31,727 nt of DNA from Pseudomonadota bacterium (GTDB lineage Bacteria; Pseudomonadota; Alphaproteobacteria; Rickettsiales; UBA1997), in the NCBI GenBank assembly GCA_009921385.1, contig RFXY01000001.1, positions 1 to 31,727 of the forward strand, in the 5' to 3' direction. Below are positions 24,283-31,727 of this stretch, piece after piece. A program made the translations under genes and the position numbers. Below the pieces are notes generated by a model. It was not told where the DNA came from, did not search any database, and was given only the letters and a program-made list of their open reading frames with translations. Each line of letters opens with the position of its first letter. The first letter of the stretch is position 1.

Positions 24283-26048
24283 CCAACAACCTACCAAGAT
24301 GGAATTTATCCGATCTTTATTTATCAAGTGCCGATCCACAAATTGAGCTTGATTTTGTCGCTATCACCGAGCAAATTAATGCACTTACAGCTTTTGCTTA
24401 TCAAAACATCGCCCAACTAAGCCCAACACAGCTTAACGAGGTGTTAAACGATTATCAAAAAATTTTTCAAAAAATCAGCAAAATTAGTTGTTTTGCCTAT
24501 TTGCAATATAGTTGCAACCTAAATAATCAGCAGGTGTTAAGTTTTTTTCAAAATACCCAAGAAAAAGTAGCCACTTTTTCAAGAGATTTGGTTTTTGTGG
24601 TCAACGAAATATCGCAATTAAGCCTAGACACACTACACAATCTAAGTCAACAGCCACAATTAGAGCAGTTTAAAGCATTGTTAAACGACATTATTTTTGC
24701 CAAACCCTATCAACTAAACGAACAGCTCGAAAAGTTTAATATCGACAAAAACATCACTGGCAAAAATGCCTTTGTGCGATTATTTGATGAAACCATCAAC
24801 AATTTAAAATTTGACTATCAAGAGCAAAAATTAAATTCGAGTCAAATTTTTAATTATCTGCAAAATCCTAGTCAAGAAGTCAGAAAAGAAGCCTCGCAAA
24901 GCATTGCTAAAGTTTTTGCTGAAAATCATAAAACTTTTACTTTTATCACCAATATTTTAGCCAAAGATAAACAAGTGCAAGATGCTTGGCGAGGCTATAA
25001 AAGCCCCATTTCGCAACGAAACACCGACGAATTTTTGCCAGACGAAGTGGTTGATTTAATGGTTGCCACTATCAAAAAAAACTTTGCCAAAACTTCGCAT
25101 CGCTATTATCGGCTAAAAGCAAAAATTTTAAACCTACCAAAGCTTGAATTTTATGACAGAAATGCTCCTTTACCCTATCAAACACAGCAAAAAATCAGTT
25201 GGCAAGAGGCAAAAGAAATTGTGCTGAATGCTTTTGGTGGATTTTCGTTGCAAATGCAAGAGTTGGCAAACAAATTTTTTGTCAACAACTGGATCGATGC
25301 CGATGTTTATGATGGCAAAGAGTCGGGGGCTTTTGCCCACCCTTGCACACCCGATACACACCCTTATGTTTTGCTAAACTACCAGCAAAACAGCAGAGAT
25401 GTGGCAACTTTGGCTCACGAACTTGGGCACGGAGTGCATCAAATTTTAGCGGGCAAACAGGGCTATTTTCAATCGCAAACTCCACTCACTTTGGCAGAAA
25501 CCGCCTCTATTTTTGCCGAAGAGCTGGTTTTTCAACATATTTTGCAAAAAACTTCGGCAAAAAATGAAAAAATCGCCCTCATTGCCAATAAAATAGAAGA
25601 TATCATCAACACTGCTATTCGACAAATTGCCTTTTTGGAGTTTGAAAAAAAAGTGCATTCTGCCCGAGTATTGGGCGAGCTTTCGGCAGAACAAATTTGC
25701 CAGTTTTGGCTCGAAATTCAGCAAGAAAGCTTGGGCGATGCTTTTAATTTTCATGAAAACTATCAATATTTTTGGTGCTATATTCCGCATTTCATTCATA
25801 GCCCGTTTTATGTTTATTCTTATGCTTTTGGCTATTGCTTGGTCAGTTCGTTGTATAGTGTTTATGAAAACAACCAAGTTGCCAATTTTGTCGAAAAATA
25901 TTTGGCAATGCTCAGTGCAGGTGGCACCAAAAGGCACAACGAATTGTTAGGCGAATTTGGTTTATCAATGCACCACGAAAGCTTTTGGCAACAAGGCTTA
26001 AACAGGCTGATTGGCTACATCGATATGCTCGAGGAATTGTTGAAATAA
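24279..26048 (+). CDS. pepF: Oligoendopeptidase F, M3 family
   Basis: PepF is a cytoplasmic zinc metallopeptidase that cuts short peptides of roughly 7-17 residues in the lactococcal enzyme. The 589-aa product begins with the family N-terminal helical domain (WNLSDLY..., LDFVAITEQINAL). It carries the catalytic motif HELGH at residues 380-384, followed by LTLAETASIFAEELVF with the third zinc ligand Glu. The end segment contains HFIHSPFYVYSYAFGYCLVSSLY, the substrate-side Tyr/His region typical of the clade. It overlaps the TolA-like gene by ATGA, giving an nlpD-tolA-pepF operon with no obvious shared pathway. The gene looks intact. Confidence 0.95.
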   Translation: MTNNLPRWNLSDLYLSSADPQIELDFVAITEQINALTAFAYQNIAQLSPTQLNEVLNDYQKIFQKISKISCFAYLQYSCNLNNQQVLSFFQNTQEKVATFSRDLVFVVNEISQLSLDTLHNLSQQPQLEQFKALLNDIIFAKPYQLNEQLEKFNIDKNITGKNAFVRLFDETINNLKFDYQEQKLNSSQIFNYLQNPSQEVRKEASQSIAKVFAENHKTFTFITNILAKDKQVQDAWRGYKSPISQRNTDEFLPDEVVDLMVATIKKNFAKTSHRYYRLKAKILNLPKLEFYDRNAPLPYQTQQKISWQEAKEIVLNAFGGFSLQMQELANKFFVNNWIDADVYDGKESGAFAHPCTPDTHPYVLLNYQQNSRDVATLAHELGHGVHQILAGKQGYFQSQTPLTLAETASIFAEELVFQHILQKTSAKNEKIALIANKIEDIINTAIRQIAFLEFEKKVHSARVLGELSAEQICQFWLEIQQESLGDAFNFHENYQYFWCYIPHFIHSPFYVYSYAFGYCLVSSLYSVYENNQVANFVEKYLAMLSAGGTKRHNELLGEFGLSMHHESFWQQGLNRLIGYIDMLEELLK

Positions 26049-26088
26049 AATTTAATTTATTAATTTATTAAAAAAACTAAAAATCTAC

Positions 26089-26124
26089 TTGACAAATCAA
26101 AATAATCTTATATTCTGCGATAAT
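26089..26124 (+). promoter_or_regulatory. Promoter of the glycine-rich orphan gene
   Basis: TTGACA (26089-26094) lies 16 bp before TATTCT (26111-26116), and an extended -10 TGCGATAAT spans 26116-26124. Either would start transcription just before the ATG at 26137, leaving a very short or no leader. A TTG start at 26089 would lie within this promoter and is therefore unlikely. Confidence 0.5.
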
Positions 26125-26136
26125 TCATTTTTTTAT

Positions 26137-27309
26137 ATGCCACGCGGATCATTTAATCAGTCAAATTTTGGAGGACAAGAATTTGCGGAGGCATCGGCTC
26201 TTGCTGCTGTCAGCACTGTGGCTGGTGGTGCGCTTGGTGCTGTAATGGGGTTGCCGTTTGGCAATCCAGTGTTAGGTGCTATTATTGGTGGTGGTGTCTT
26301 AGGATTGATTGCCTTCAATGGTGCCGTTAATGAGAGAACTAATTGTTATATTGCGCAGAATCATTCAAGCCAAAAAGCTTCTTTTAATGCAAGTGAAAGT
26401 TATCGTCGTCGTACTTGGAGATTTTTTGAACCAAGTAGTTTTGTTCTTGATCTTAGTGTTTCAAAAGATTTGCGCAATTGTCAAACTGCTCGTCTTCTTG
26501 GTTCGATAATTCCTGTTGGGGCGGTGGCTATTGCCGTTGCAACTATTGATGGTGGTGCTACTGCCGTTCCCGTCTCTAACAGTGTTGCTCAAGCTCCGCA
26601 TATTGCTCTATTCCAAATGAGTGGAAATGGTGTTGCTTCTACACCAATAGACCCTACTTTTCTAACCTCTCTAGCTACCGATCCTAATGTTCTTGCTACT
26701 TTATCCATGTTAGATCTTACTTGCACTGTATTGCTTGTTGTTGCGGGTGGTGTCGCTTGTGTTGTAGCGGCCGATCAATTAAAAAAATATATTGAAGAAA
26801 ATCAAATGTCACAAGAAGAAAAGTTGAAAAATACAATACCAGGAGCCAAGACTTATGGTCAAGAATATACTTCAAAAGTTATTACATCATTGAAAAGATA
26901 TTTTGACAGAGAAAAAAATTCGGAATCTAAGGTTGAAACTTTTGCAGATTTTGTGGCGCAATGGCAAAGATATTTTGACAGAGAAAAAAATTCGGAATCT
27001 AAGGTTGAAACTTTTGCAGATTTTGTGGCGCAAAAAGTTGCGCCACAAATAGGAGCGGAACAATATGAAAAGTTGCTACAGCAAGACAATATAGATAAAC
27101 TTTCTCAGTTAAAATCAGGAACAAGCACAATTTTTGGTGATAACAGGGGAGAATTGCATATAGAAAAATTAATAGAAGAATTTAGAAAAAATAACCAAAA
27201 CAATCCACAAGCAATAAAAACAATTCCAGGCGAAGCGGAATTACCTAGCGCAACAATTTCTGCAGGGTTTTCTACCTTTGCTTCTTGTTGCGGTGCTCGT
27301 CAAAAATAA
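26137..27309 (+). CDS. Glycine-rich membrane protein of unknown function, 390 aa
   Basis: I do not recognise a family. The N-terminal third is a glycine-zipper-like hydrophobic stretch (about residues 20-65, with GGALGAVMGLPFG and LGAIIGGGVLGLI). A basic segment follows (ESYRRRTWRFF). Then come two more membrane-like stretches (LLGSIIPVGAVAIAVATI and CTVLLVVAGGVACVVAA). A charged, soluble C-terminal domain of about 170 residues contains an exact 24-residue tandem duplication starting RYFDREKNSESK. The end is FASCCGARQK. Codons differ from the neighbours, with frequent CGT for Arg and GGT for Gly. The start is taken as ATG 26137, after the promoter. The shape suggests a membrane-inserting toxin, effector or surface protein, but nothing proves that. 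No partner or immunity gene is adjacent. Confidence 0.7.
   Translation: MPRGSFNQSNFGGQEFAEASALAAVSTVAGGALGAVMGLPFGNPVLGAIIGGGVLGLIAFNGAVNERTNCYIAQNHSSQKASFNASESYRRRTWRFFEPSSFVLDLSVSKDLRNCQTARLLGSIIPVGAVAIAVATIDGGATAVPVSNSVAQAPHIALFQMSGNGVASTPIDPTFLTSLATDPNVLATLSMLDLTCTVLLVVAGGVACVVAADQLKKYIEENQMSQEEKLKNTIPGAKTYGQEYTSKVITSLKRYFDREKNSESKVETFADFVAQWQRYFDREKNSESKVETFADFVAQKVAPQIGAEQYEKLLQQDNIDKLSQLKSGTSTIFGDNRGELHIEKLIEEFRKNNQNNPQAIKTIPGEAELPSATISAGFSTFASCCGARQK
26894..27033 (+). repeat. 72-bp tandem in-frame duplication
   Basis: Bases 26894-26961 and 26966-27033 are identical over 68 bp and separated by TGGC, giving a 72-bp period. The duplication adds exactly 24 codons and keeps the frame. Perfect identity, with no silent changes, points to a very recent event. 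The second copy ends in the hairpin at 27022-27049. Confidence 0.95.
27022..27049. repeat. Perfect hairpin inside the orphan gene
   Basis: TTTGTGGCGCAA (27022-27033), loop AAAG, TTGCGCCACAAA (27038-27049) forms a 12-bp perfect stem that is GC-richer than its surroundings. It lies in coding sequence at the end of the duplicated unit. It lacks a T tract, so it is not a normal terminator. Confidence 0.7.
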
Positions 27310-27327
27310 CCGCATCCCGCAAAACCG

Positions 27328-28392
27328 CTACCACCATAAAAGCACATTAAACAAGTTGCCCATTTGAGAAAAGTCTATTAACCGAGCAACATCGGTGGCG
27401 ATTTGCTGTGCTTTTTGTGGGTGGGTTTTTTGCAAAATTTCGGCTCGAGTGATAATGCCAAGTTGTTGCAAAAACTCGCCTTGCGAAATTAAAGAGCATT
27501 GCAAATTGTGTTGTTTGGCAACTTTTTGCAACAGCACAAAATCAACCAAAGCGGTGATGTCGGCATTTTGACAAGCTGTTAAAAAAGGTTGTTTTTGCTG
27601 GTTGTTTAGCACTTGCAAAGTATTGGCAAACTCATATTTGGCATAGCCATAATCGATGTTGATGGCGAACCCGCCTTGTTTGTTTAGTGCAGAGGCAAGT
27701 TGCTTGGCAAAAATGTGGCTTTTAGGTGCATATTCAAAAACGGCATTGATTGGTGCCAAATCGTTATTTTCTTCTCCCAATATTTGCATTACCAAGTTGT
27801 GTTGTTGAGGGCAAAAATCGGCCAACACAAATTGCAAATTGCAAAAATTATGATTTGCCAATTCGCCTTCAAAAGCAACCATTCTTAATTGCCAACCGTG
27901 CTTGGTTTTGACATATTGATTAATGGTGAAGCAATCAAATAATTCGTTGCTAAAAAAGAAAATTTGTTGTTGATAATTGGCAAGAAAGCTAGTAAAATCA
28001 ACATACCAAGCCACCTTAAATTCGGCTAGTTTTTGTTGTTGCACTTTGGTTAAGGTTGGGCTGATTTCAACCATCGCTACTTGGCAAGATTGCCAAAAAT
28101 TTTTTGCCAAATCGTTGGTTTTGGCAAGTTTTTTGATGGTGTTTAACACATCAAACATCAAAGTTCCTTGTCCCCCGCCCATTTCGACCAGCACTATTGG
28201 CTTTTGTTGAAAACTAAATAAATTTAACAAATACACAGCAAGCATTTCGCCAAACAGCCCAGAAATTTCGGGCGAGGTAATAAAATCGCCATCTTTATTA
28301 TTGCCGATGGGGTTTTTAGTGATGTAGTAGCCGTTTTGTGGGTTAAACAGCAAAAACTCGCTAAAATCGGCTATGCTTAGGGTTTTAGGCAT
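27328..28392 (-). CDS. MidA family SAM-dependent methyltransferase (NDUFAF7-like)
   Basis: This 354-aa protein belongs to the MidA/NDUFAF7 (COG1565, DUF185) family. The mitochondrial member methylates an arginine of the NDUFS2 subunit of complex I. Visible features are the N-terminal FLLFNPQNGYYITKNPIG and DGDFITSPEISGLFGEMLA, the SAM-binding VLVEMGGGQGTLMFDVL, FFFSNELFDCFTINQYV, and NIDYGYAKYEF. The ATG at 28392 is chosen because homology starts there and it overlaps the hisS stop by 8 bp (ATGCCTAA). The longer frame to 28473 would run into hisS. The family is typical of alphaproteobacteria and mitochondria, which supports the proposed lineage. It is probably the last gene of a BON-mtaB-hisS-midA transcript. 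Confidence 0.92.
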   Translation of the reverse strand: MPKTLSIADFSEFLLFNPQNGYYITKNPIGNNKDGDFITSPEISGLFGEMLAVYLLNLFSFQQKPIVLVEMGGGQGTLMFDVLNTIKKLAKTNDLAKNFWQSCQVAMVEISPTLTKVQQQKLAEFKVAWYVDFTSFLANYQQQIFFFSNELFDCFTINQYVKTKHGWQLRMVAFEGELANHNFCNLQFVLADFCPQQHNLVMQILGEENNDLAPINAVFEYAPKSHIFAKQLASALNKQGGFAINIDYGYAKYEFANTLQVLNNQQKQPFLTACQNADITALVDFVLLQKVAKQHNLQCSLISQGEFLQQLGIITRAEILQKTHPQKAQQIATDVARLIDFSQMGNLFNVLLWW

Positions 28393-29647
28393 ATTGTTGG
28401 TTGAAAAAAGCAACCACATTGTCAATCGCCAACAATTCTTGCTGGGCGGTGAGCAGATTTTTGCATAAAACACTGTTGTTTTTTAACTCATCTTCGCCTA
28501 AAATGAGGGCGAATTGGCAATTGGTGTTGTTGGCATATTTTAGTTGCTTTTTTAGGTTGCTTTCATGAAGCATAAAAACTGCAAAATCGTGTTGACGAAG
28601 CTTGGTTGCCAAGCTAAAAGCTGGCTCTTGTTGCTCTTTTGCCACATAACAAACAGCAATATTATGGTTGGTTTTTGCTTGATATTGGCTAATCAGCATC
28701 AATCTTTCTATTCCGCAAGCAAAACCAATGGCGGGAACCTGCTGTTTGCCACCGCTCATATTGGCAATTAAATTATCATATCTACCGCCAGCTAGCACAG
28801 TGTTTTGAGCTCCTTCGTGTTGCATCACAAATTCAAAAACGGTCGAAGTGTAATAATCAAGCCCTCTCACTAATTTTGGATTGATGGTGTGTGCAATGTT
28901 GAGTTTGGTTAAAAAATTGGTGAGTTGGCAAAATCGTTCTTGGGCTTGCTGGCTATAAAAATCGGCAATTTGCGGGGCTTTGGCAACGAGAGACAAATCG
29001 GCTTCGTCTTTAGAATCGAGAATTCGTAGCGGATTTTTATGCAAACGATTTTGCGAATCGGCAGAAAGTTGGCTGGCAAAATCGGCAAAATAGCTATACA
29101 AAGCCTTGCCATAATTTTGTTTGGTTTGATTGCAACCAAGAGAATTAATTTGACAAGAAACTAAATTTGAAACTCCTAAATTTTCTAAAATGCTAGCAGA
29201 AAGTAAAATGGCTTCGGCATCGGTGTAGATGCTGTCGCAACCAAAAATTTCGTAGTTGATTTGGTGAAATTGTCGTTGCCTGCCTTTTTGTGGCCTGTCG
29301 TAGCGAAACAGCGGGCCGTAAGAAAAAAGTTTTTTTGGTAAAACTTGCAACAATTCGGGGTTGCTAAGCATAGCTCTTGCCACTGCGGCGGTAAATTCGG
29401 GGCGAAGAGTGAGAGAATTTTGAGAGCGATCGAAAAAAGCATAAACTTCTTTGTTGATAATGTCAGAAGATTCGCCTAAGTTTTGCAAAAAAATTTCGCT
29501 AAACTCAAAAATTGGAGTATGCAGTTCGTCGAAACCAAAATTTTTGGCTTGTTTTTTGGCAATTTCCACAATGTGGTTAAAATGCAAAATGGCTTGCGAA
29601 TGTAAGTCTTTGGTGCCTCTTACTGGTTGCAAATTGTGTTTAGTCAT
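28385..29647 (-). CDS. hisS: Histidine--tRNA ligase
   Basis: HisRS charges tRNA-His. The 420-aa class II synthetase has QPVRGTKDLH at the start (motif 1 region), LRPEFTAAVARAM with the motif 2 FSYGPLFRYDRPQKGRQRQFHQ, the histidine-binding RGLDYYTSTVFEF, and motif 3 IGFACGIERLM. A C-terminal anticodon-binding domain follows (from about residue 325, with KQLKYANNTNCQFALILGE). It starts on the mtaB stop (ATGA) and overlaps midA by 8 bp. No damage is visible. Confidence 0.97.
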   Translation of the reverse strand: MTKHNLQPVRGTKDLHSQAILHFNHIVEIAKKQAKNFGFDELHTPIFEFSEIFLQNLGESSDIINKEVYAFFDRSQNSLTLRPEFTAAVARAMLSNPELLQVLPKKLFSYGPLFRYDRPQKGRQRQFHQINYEIFGCDSIYTDAEAILLSASILENLGVSNLVSCQINSLGCNQTKQNYGKALYSYFADFASQLSADSQNRLHKNPLRILDSKDEADLSLVAKAPQIADFYSQQAQERFCQLTNFLTKLNIAHTINPKLVRGLDYYTSTVFEFVMQHEGAQNTVLAGGRYDNLIANMSGGKQQVPAIGFACGIERLMLISQYQAKTNHNIAVCYVAKEQQEPAFSLATKLRQHDFAVFMLHESNLKKQLKYANNTNCQFALILGEDELKNNSVLCKNLLTAQQELLAIDNVVAFFNQQYA

Positions 29648-31020
29648 AAAGCATTAGCGGTTAAATAGTGTTTTTCGTAGCCAATAATTTTTGCCATGAC
29701 AAAAGTGTTGGCTGGTAGATTTTGATTGAGAATTTTTACTTCTAAAAAATTTTCGGCTCGACCAAAGTTATTTTTTTCAAGCAAAACTGGCATTGTTTTG
29801 TTTATTTGCAAGGCAAGTAGTTTGTGTAGTTGTAAAGCACTTGCTTCTCGCAACATTTTTGCTCTTTCTTTGATGATTTTTTTGGCAACTTGGGGCATTT
29901 TGGCGGCGGGTGTGCCTGTTCTTGGCGAAAACGGAAAAATATGAGCGAAAACTAAATTTATTTCGCTAATTAAAGCCAGAGAATTGGCAAAAGCTTCGTC
30001 GGTTTCGGTGGGGAAACCCGCAATAATATCGGCACCAAAAGTGATGTTTGGCCTGATTTGGATGGCTTTGTGGCAAAAATCGATGATTTGTTGACGATTG
30101 TGCCTTCTTTTCATTCTTTTTAAAATTAAATCGTCGCCCGATTGCACACTTAAATGCAAAGAAGGCATCAATCGCGGTTGATTTGCCAGAACTTCTAAAA
30201 AATCGTCGTTTAACTCTGCCAAATCAACCGAAGAAAGCCGAAGTCTAGGAAGTTCGGGCACTAAATTTAGCACTTTATTGAGAAGTTCTGCCAAAGTAGT
30301 TGGTAGAGGCAAATCTTTGCCGTAGTCGGAAATATCAACCCCGGTAAAAACAATTTCTTGGTAGCCTTTTTGCACCAATTCTTTGATGTTGCTAACGATT
30401 TCGCCCACCCCAACCGAGCGACTATTGCCTCTGCCATAAGGAATGATGCAAAAAGTGCAACGATGATTACAGCCGTTTTGTATTTCAAGAAAAGAGCGGG
30501 TTTGGTTAAGCCCAAAAACCGCCAGTTGCGGGGCGGTTTCTTTGACCGACATAATGTTGTTGACCTTGATTTTTGGCAACAAATTTGGCTCAATTGGAGT
30601 TTGCGAAGAAAAAAAAAGCCGATCGGCTGGATGTTGAGCGGTGTTTGATGATTGATTGAGAGGGGTGTTTTTGCTAAAATCAAAATTGTTGTGTTGATTT
30701 AAAATATAACTTTCTGCTTTATTTTTTTCGGTGTTGCCTAAAACTAAGCTCACTTCGGGCATTTTGGCATAGGTTTGCGGATTAATTTGAGCGGCACAGC
30801 CCGTTACCACAATGTTGGCTTGTGGATTGTTTTTTTTGGCTTTTCTGATGGCTAAACGAAGCTCGGCTTCGGCATTAGAAGTGACCGCACAAGAATTAAA
30901 AACAATGAGATTTTGCTGGGCAGAACTCGCCACGGCCTGTTTGATTGCCTCGCTTTCAAAGCTATTTAGCCTGCAACCAAAAGTGATAACTTGATTATTG
31001 TTGTTTTCTTCTGAGGTCAT
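29644..31020 (-). CDS. mtaB: tRNA t6A37 C2-methylthiotransferase MtaB
   Basis: MtaB is a radical-SAM enzyme that adds a methylthio group to t6A at position 37 of tRNAs reading ANN codons. The 458-aa product has the N-terminal UPF0004 domain with its iron-sulfur cysteines (ITFGCRLNSFESEAI, FNSCAVTSNAE, VVTGCAAQI). The radical-SAM CxxxCxxC is in NGCNHRCTFCIIPYGRGNSRS, and a C-terminal TRAM-like domain follows. FGCRLNSFESEA is typical of MtaB rather than MiaB or RimO. It overlaps the upstream BON gene by 26 bp and hisS by 4 bp. Both mtaB and hisS act on tRNA, which may explain the pairing. Confidence 0.92.
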   Translation of the reverse strand: MTSEENNNNQVITFGCRLNSFESEAIKQAVASSAQQNLIVFNSCAVTSNAEAELRLAIRKAKKNNPQANIVVTGCAAQINPQTYAKMPEVSLVLGNTEKNKAESYILNQHNNFDFSKNTPLNQSSNTAQHPADRLFFSSQTPIEPNLLPKIKVNNIMSVKETAPQLAVFGLNQTRSFLEIQNGCNHRCTFCIIPYGRGNSRSVGVGEIVSNIKELVQKGYQEIVFTGVDISDYGKDLPLPTTLAELLNKVLNLVPELPRLRLSSVDLAELNDDFLEVLANQPRLMPSLHLSVQSGDDLILKRMKRRHNRQQIIDFCHKAIQIRPNITFGADIIAGFPTETDEAFANSLALISEINLVFAHIFPFSPRTGTPAAKMPQVAKKIIKERAKMLREASALQLHKLLALQINKTMPVLLEKNNFGRAENFLEVKILNQNLPANTFVMAKIIGYEKHYLTANAL

Positions 31021-31417
31021 CGGCTAAAATAATGTGATTTACAACCTTTTCTACCCCTTTAACCTTGGAAGCGATTTTTAAAACCATTTGTTGTTCTTCT
31101 AAGCTATAAGCAATGCCGATAATGTAGACGGTTTTTTGCACAGTGTTGACAGTAAAATTAAAGCTTCTCACTCTTTTTGCTAAAAATAATTTGGTTTCAA
31201 TTTCGGTGGTAATTAGGCTGTCTGCCAAAATTTTTGTGCTGTCGGTAATTTTCATTTTGCAATTATCGCACACTTGAATTTCGTCAATTACTTCGAGCAC
31301 ACCTTCGACTTGCCAAGCCAAATCTTGAGCGAGCTTGGCTTTGTTGGCACTGTCAACCACCCCTGTAAGCAAAACCCTGCCTTCGTAAACGGTGGTATCA
31401 ACAAAATTGTTGGGCAT
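30995..31417 (-). CDS. BON-domain protein, 5' end cut by a sequence join
   Basis: The product contains two BON domains, periplasmic modules of the OsmY/YraP (DolP) kind linked to outer-membrane integrity. The first is VDTTVYEGRVLLTGVVDS to VEGVLEVIDEIQV, and the second is ITTEIETKLFLAKRVRSF to VKGVEKVVNHIIL. The ATG at 31417 lies in the middle of the first domain. The frame upstream of it (31418-31438) still reads QLLANKLK-like BON sequence and then stops making sense. The signal peptide and first helix are therefore missing, and the true gene is longer. The break coincides with the start of the foreign ligA fragment. It overlaps mtaB by 26 bp. Confidence 0.8.
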   Translation of the reverse strand: MPNNFVDTTVYEGRVLLTGVVDSANKAKLAQDLAWQVEGVLEVIDEIQVCDNCKMKITDSTKILADSLITTEIETKLFLAKRVRSFNFTVNTVQKTVYIIGIAYSLEEQQMVLKIASKVKGVEKVVNHIILADDLRRKQQ

Positions 31418-31431
31418 TTTTAGTTTGTTGG

Positions 31432-31727
31432 CAAGTAACTGGTAGAATGGAGCATTTTATCGCACGAAAAGGAATGAATATTGACGGACTTGGAGTAGAA
31501 ACCATAGTTCAACTTTTTCAGGCCGGTTTAGTGAAAAATGTAGCGGATTTGTACACGCTGACTTTTGATCAAGTGGTCAATTTAGATCGTATGGCGGATA
31601 AATCAGCGAATAATTTATTGCTAAGTGTGGAGGCATCTAAACAAATTCCATACGAACGCGTATTATTTGCCTTGGGTATTCGTTTTGTCGGAGAAACTGT
31701 TGCGAAAAAATTAGCCGCTAAATTTGA
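31432..31727 (+). CDS. ligA: NAD-dependent DNA ligase LigA fragment, Bacteroidota-like, foreign join
   Basis: The frame reads QVTGRMEHFIARKGMNIDGL and goes on through LERM-like NLDRMADKSANNLLLSVEA to IPYERVLFALGIRFVGETVA. It runs off the window end without a stop. This is the zinc-finger/helix-hairpin-helix part of LigA; the adenylation and OB domains that must precede it are absent. ERVLFALGIRFVGETVAKKLA is characteristic of Bacteroidota ligases. Codons (GGA, GTA, CGT, CGC, TAC, ACG) differ from the rest of the window. No start or ribosome site is needed, since this is an internal piece. Most likely it is a chimeric end of the contig rather than a transferred gene. Confidence 0.85.

Noticed and set aside
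25446..25937. 163-codon ORF antisense to pepF
   Set aside because: It is fully contained in the well-supported pepF gene and has no recognisable domain.
26089..26136. TTG start for the orphan gene at 26089
   Set aside because: The TTG is part of the TTGACA -35 box, so transcription would begin downstream of it.
1..31727. CRISPR array, integron or prophage
   Set aside because: No regularly spaced repeats, cas genes, integrase, transposase or phage structural genes were seen on either strand.

Overview
The window looks like a piece of an AT-rich alphaproteobacterial genome. MidA, LptA/LptB, a DUF192 protein, a MEP-pathway dxs, a TolA-like protein and MtaB fit a host-associated or reduced lineage of the Rickettsiales/Holosporales kind. 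That lineage is an inference; no rRNA is present. Genes are tightly packed, many overlap by exactly 4 bp (ATGA) or 8 bp (ATGnnTAA), and Shine-Dalgarno motifs are almost absent.

Layout. 1-2497 (+): 3' part of dnaJ, an unlisted 38-codon membrane micro-ORF, and hslU. 2521-2662 (+): promoter and tRNA-Gln(TTG). 2575-7238 (-): lptA-lptB-dxs, then a ~200-bp TA-flanked terminal-inverted-repeat element, then a degenerate nhaA-like gene whose reading frame runs through the antisense strand of tRNA-Gln. 7254-9162 (+): DUF192 gene, hisD, tRNA-Ala(TGC). 9199-9284: palindromic repeat at a convergent gap. 9332-16153 (-): tolC-like, RND pump and bamA, with no membrane fusion protein gene. 16204-17253 (+): tilS. 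17257-17315: perfect 28-bp-arm palindrome. 17351-20693 (-): dnaK with a terminator, a small unknown gene, and yihY/brkB. 20898-21809 (+): a prepilin-like protein with a LamG-like C-terminal part. 21816-22006: second TA-flanked element. 22013-22426 (-): VOC protein. 22502-26048 (+): nlpD-like, TolA-like and pepF, each overlapping the next by 4 bp. 26137-27309 (+): a glycine-rich membrane protein of unknown function, with different codon use and a fresh 72-bp in-frame duplication. 27328-31417 (-): BON protein, mtaB, hisS, midA. 31432-31727 (+): a Bacteroidota-type ligA fragment that meets the 5'-truncated BON gene at one point, most simply a chimeric assembly join.

The gene set is mostly housekeeping: chaperones and proteolysis (dnaK, dnaJ, hslU, pepF), envelope building (lptA, lptB, bamA, nlpD-like, TolA-like, RND/tolC), tRNA function (tilS, mtaB, hisS, two tRNAs), isoprenoid precursors (dxs), histidine biosynthesis (hisD) and complex I assembly (midA). 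The unusual parts are the repeat families that sit against gene ends, the nhaA-like gene that has lost its ion-binding Asp pair, the orphan gene at 26137, and the artefact-like right edge. I found no CRISPR array, transposase, integrase or phage genes.
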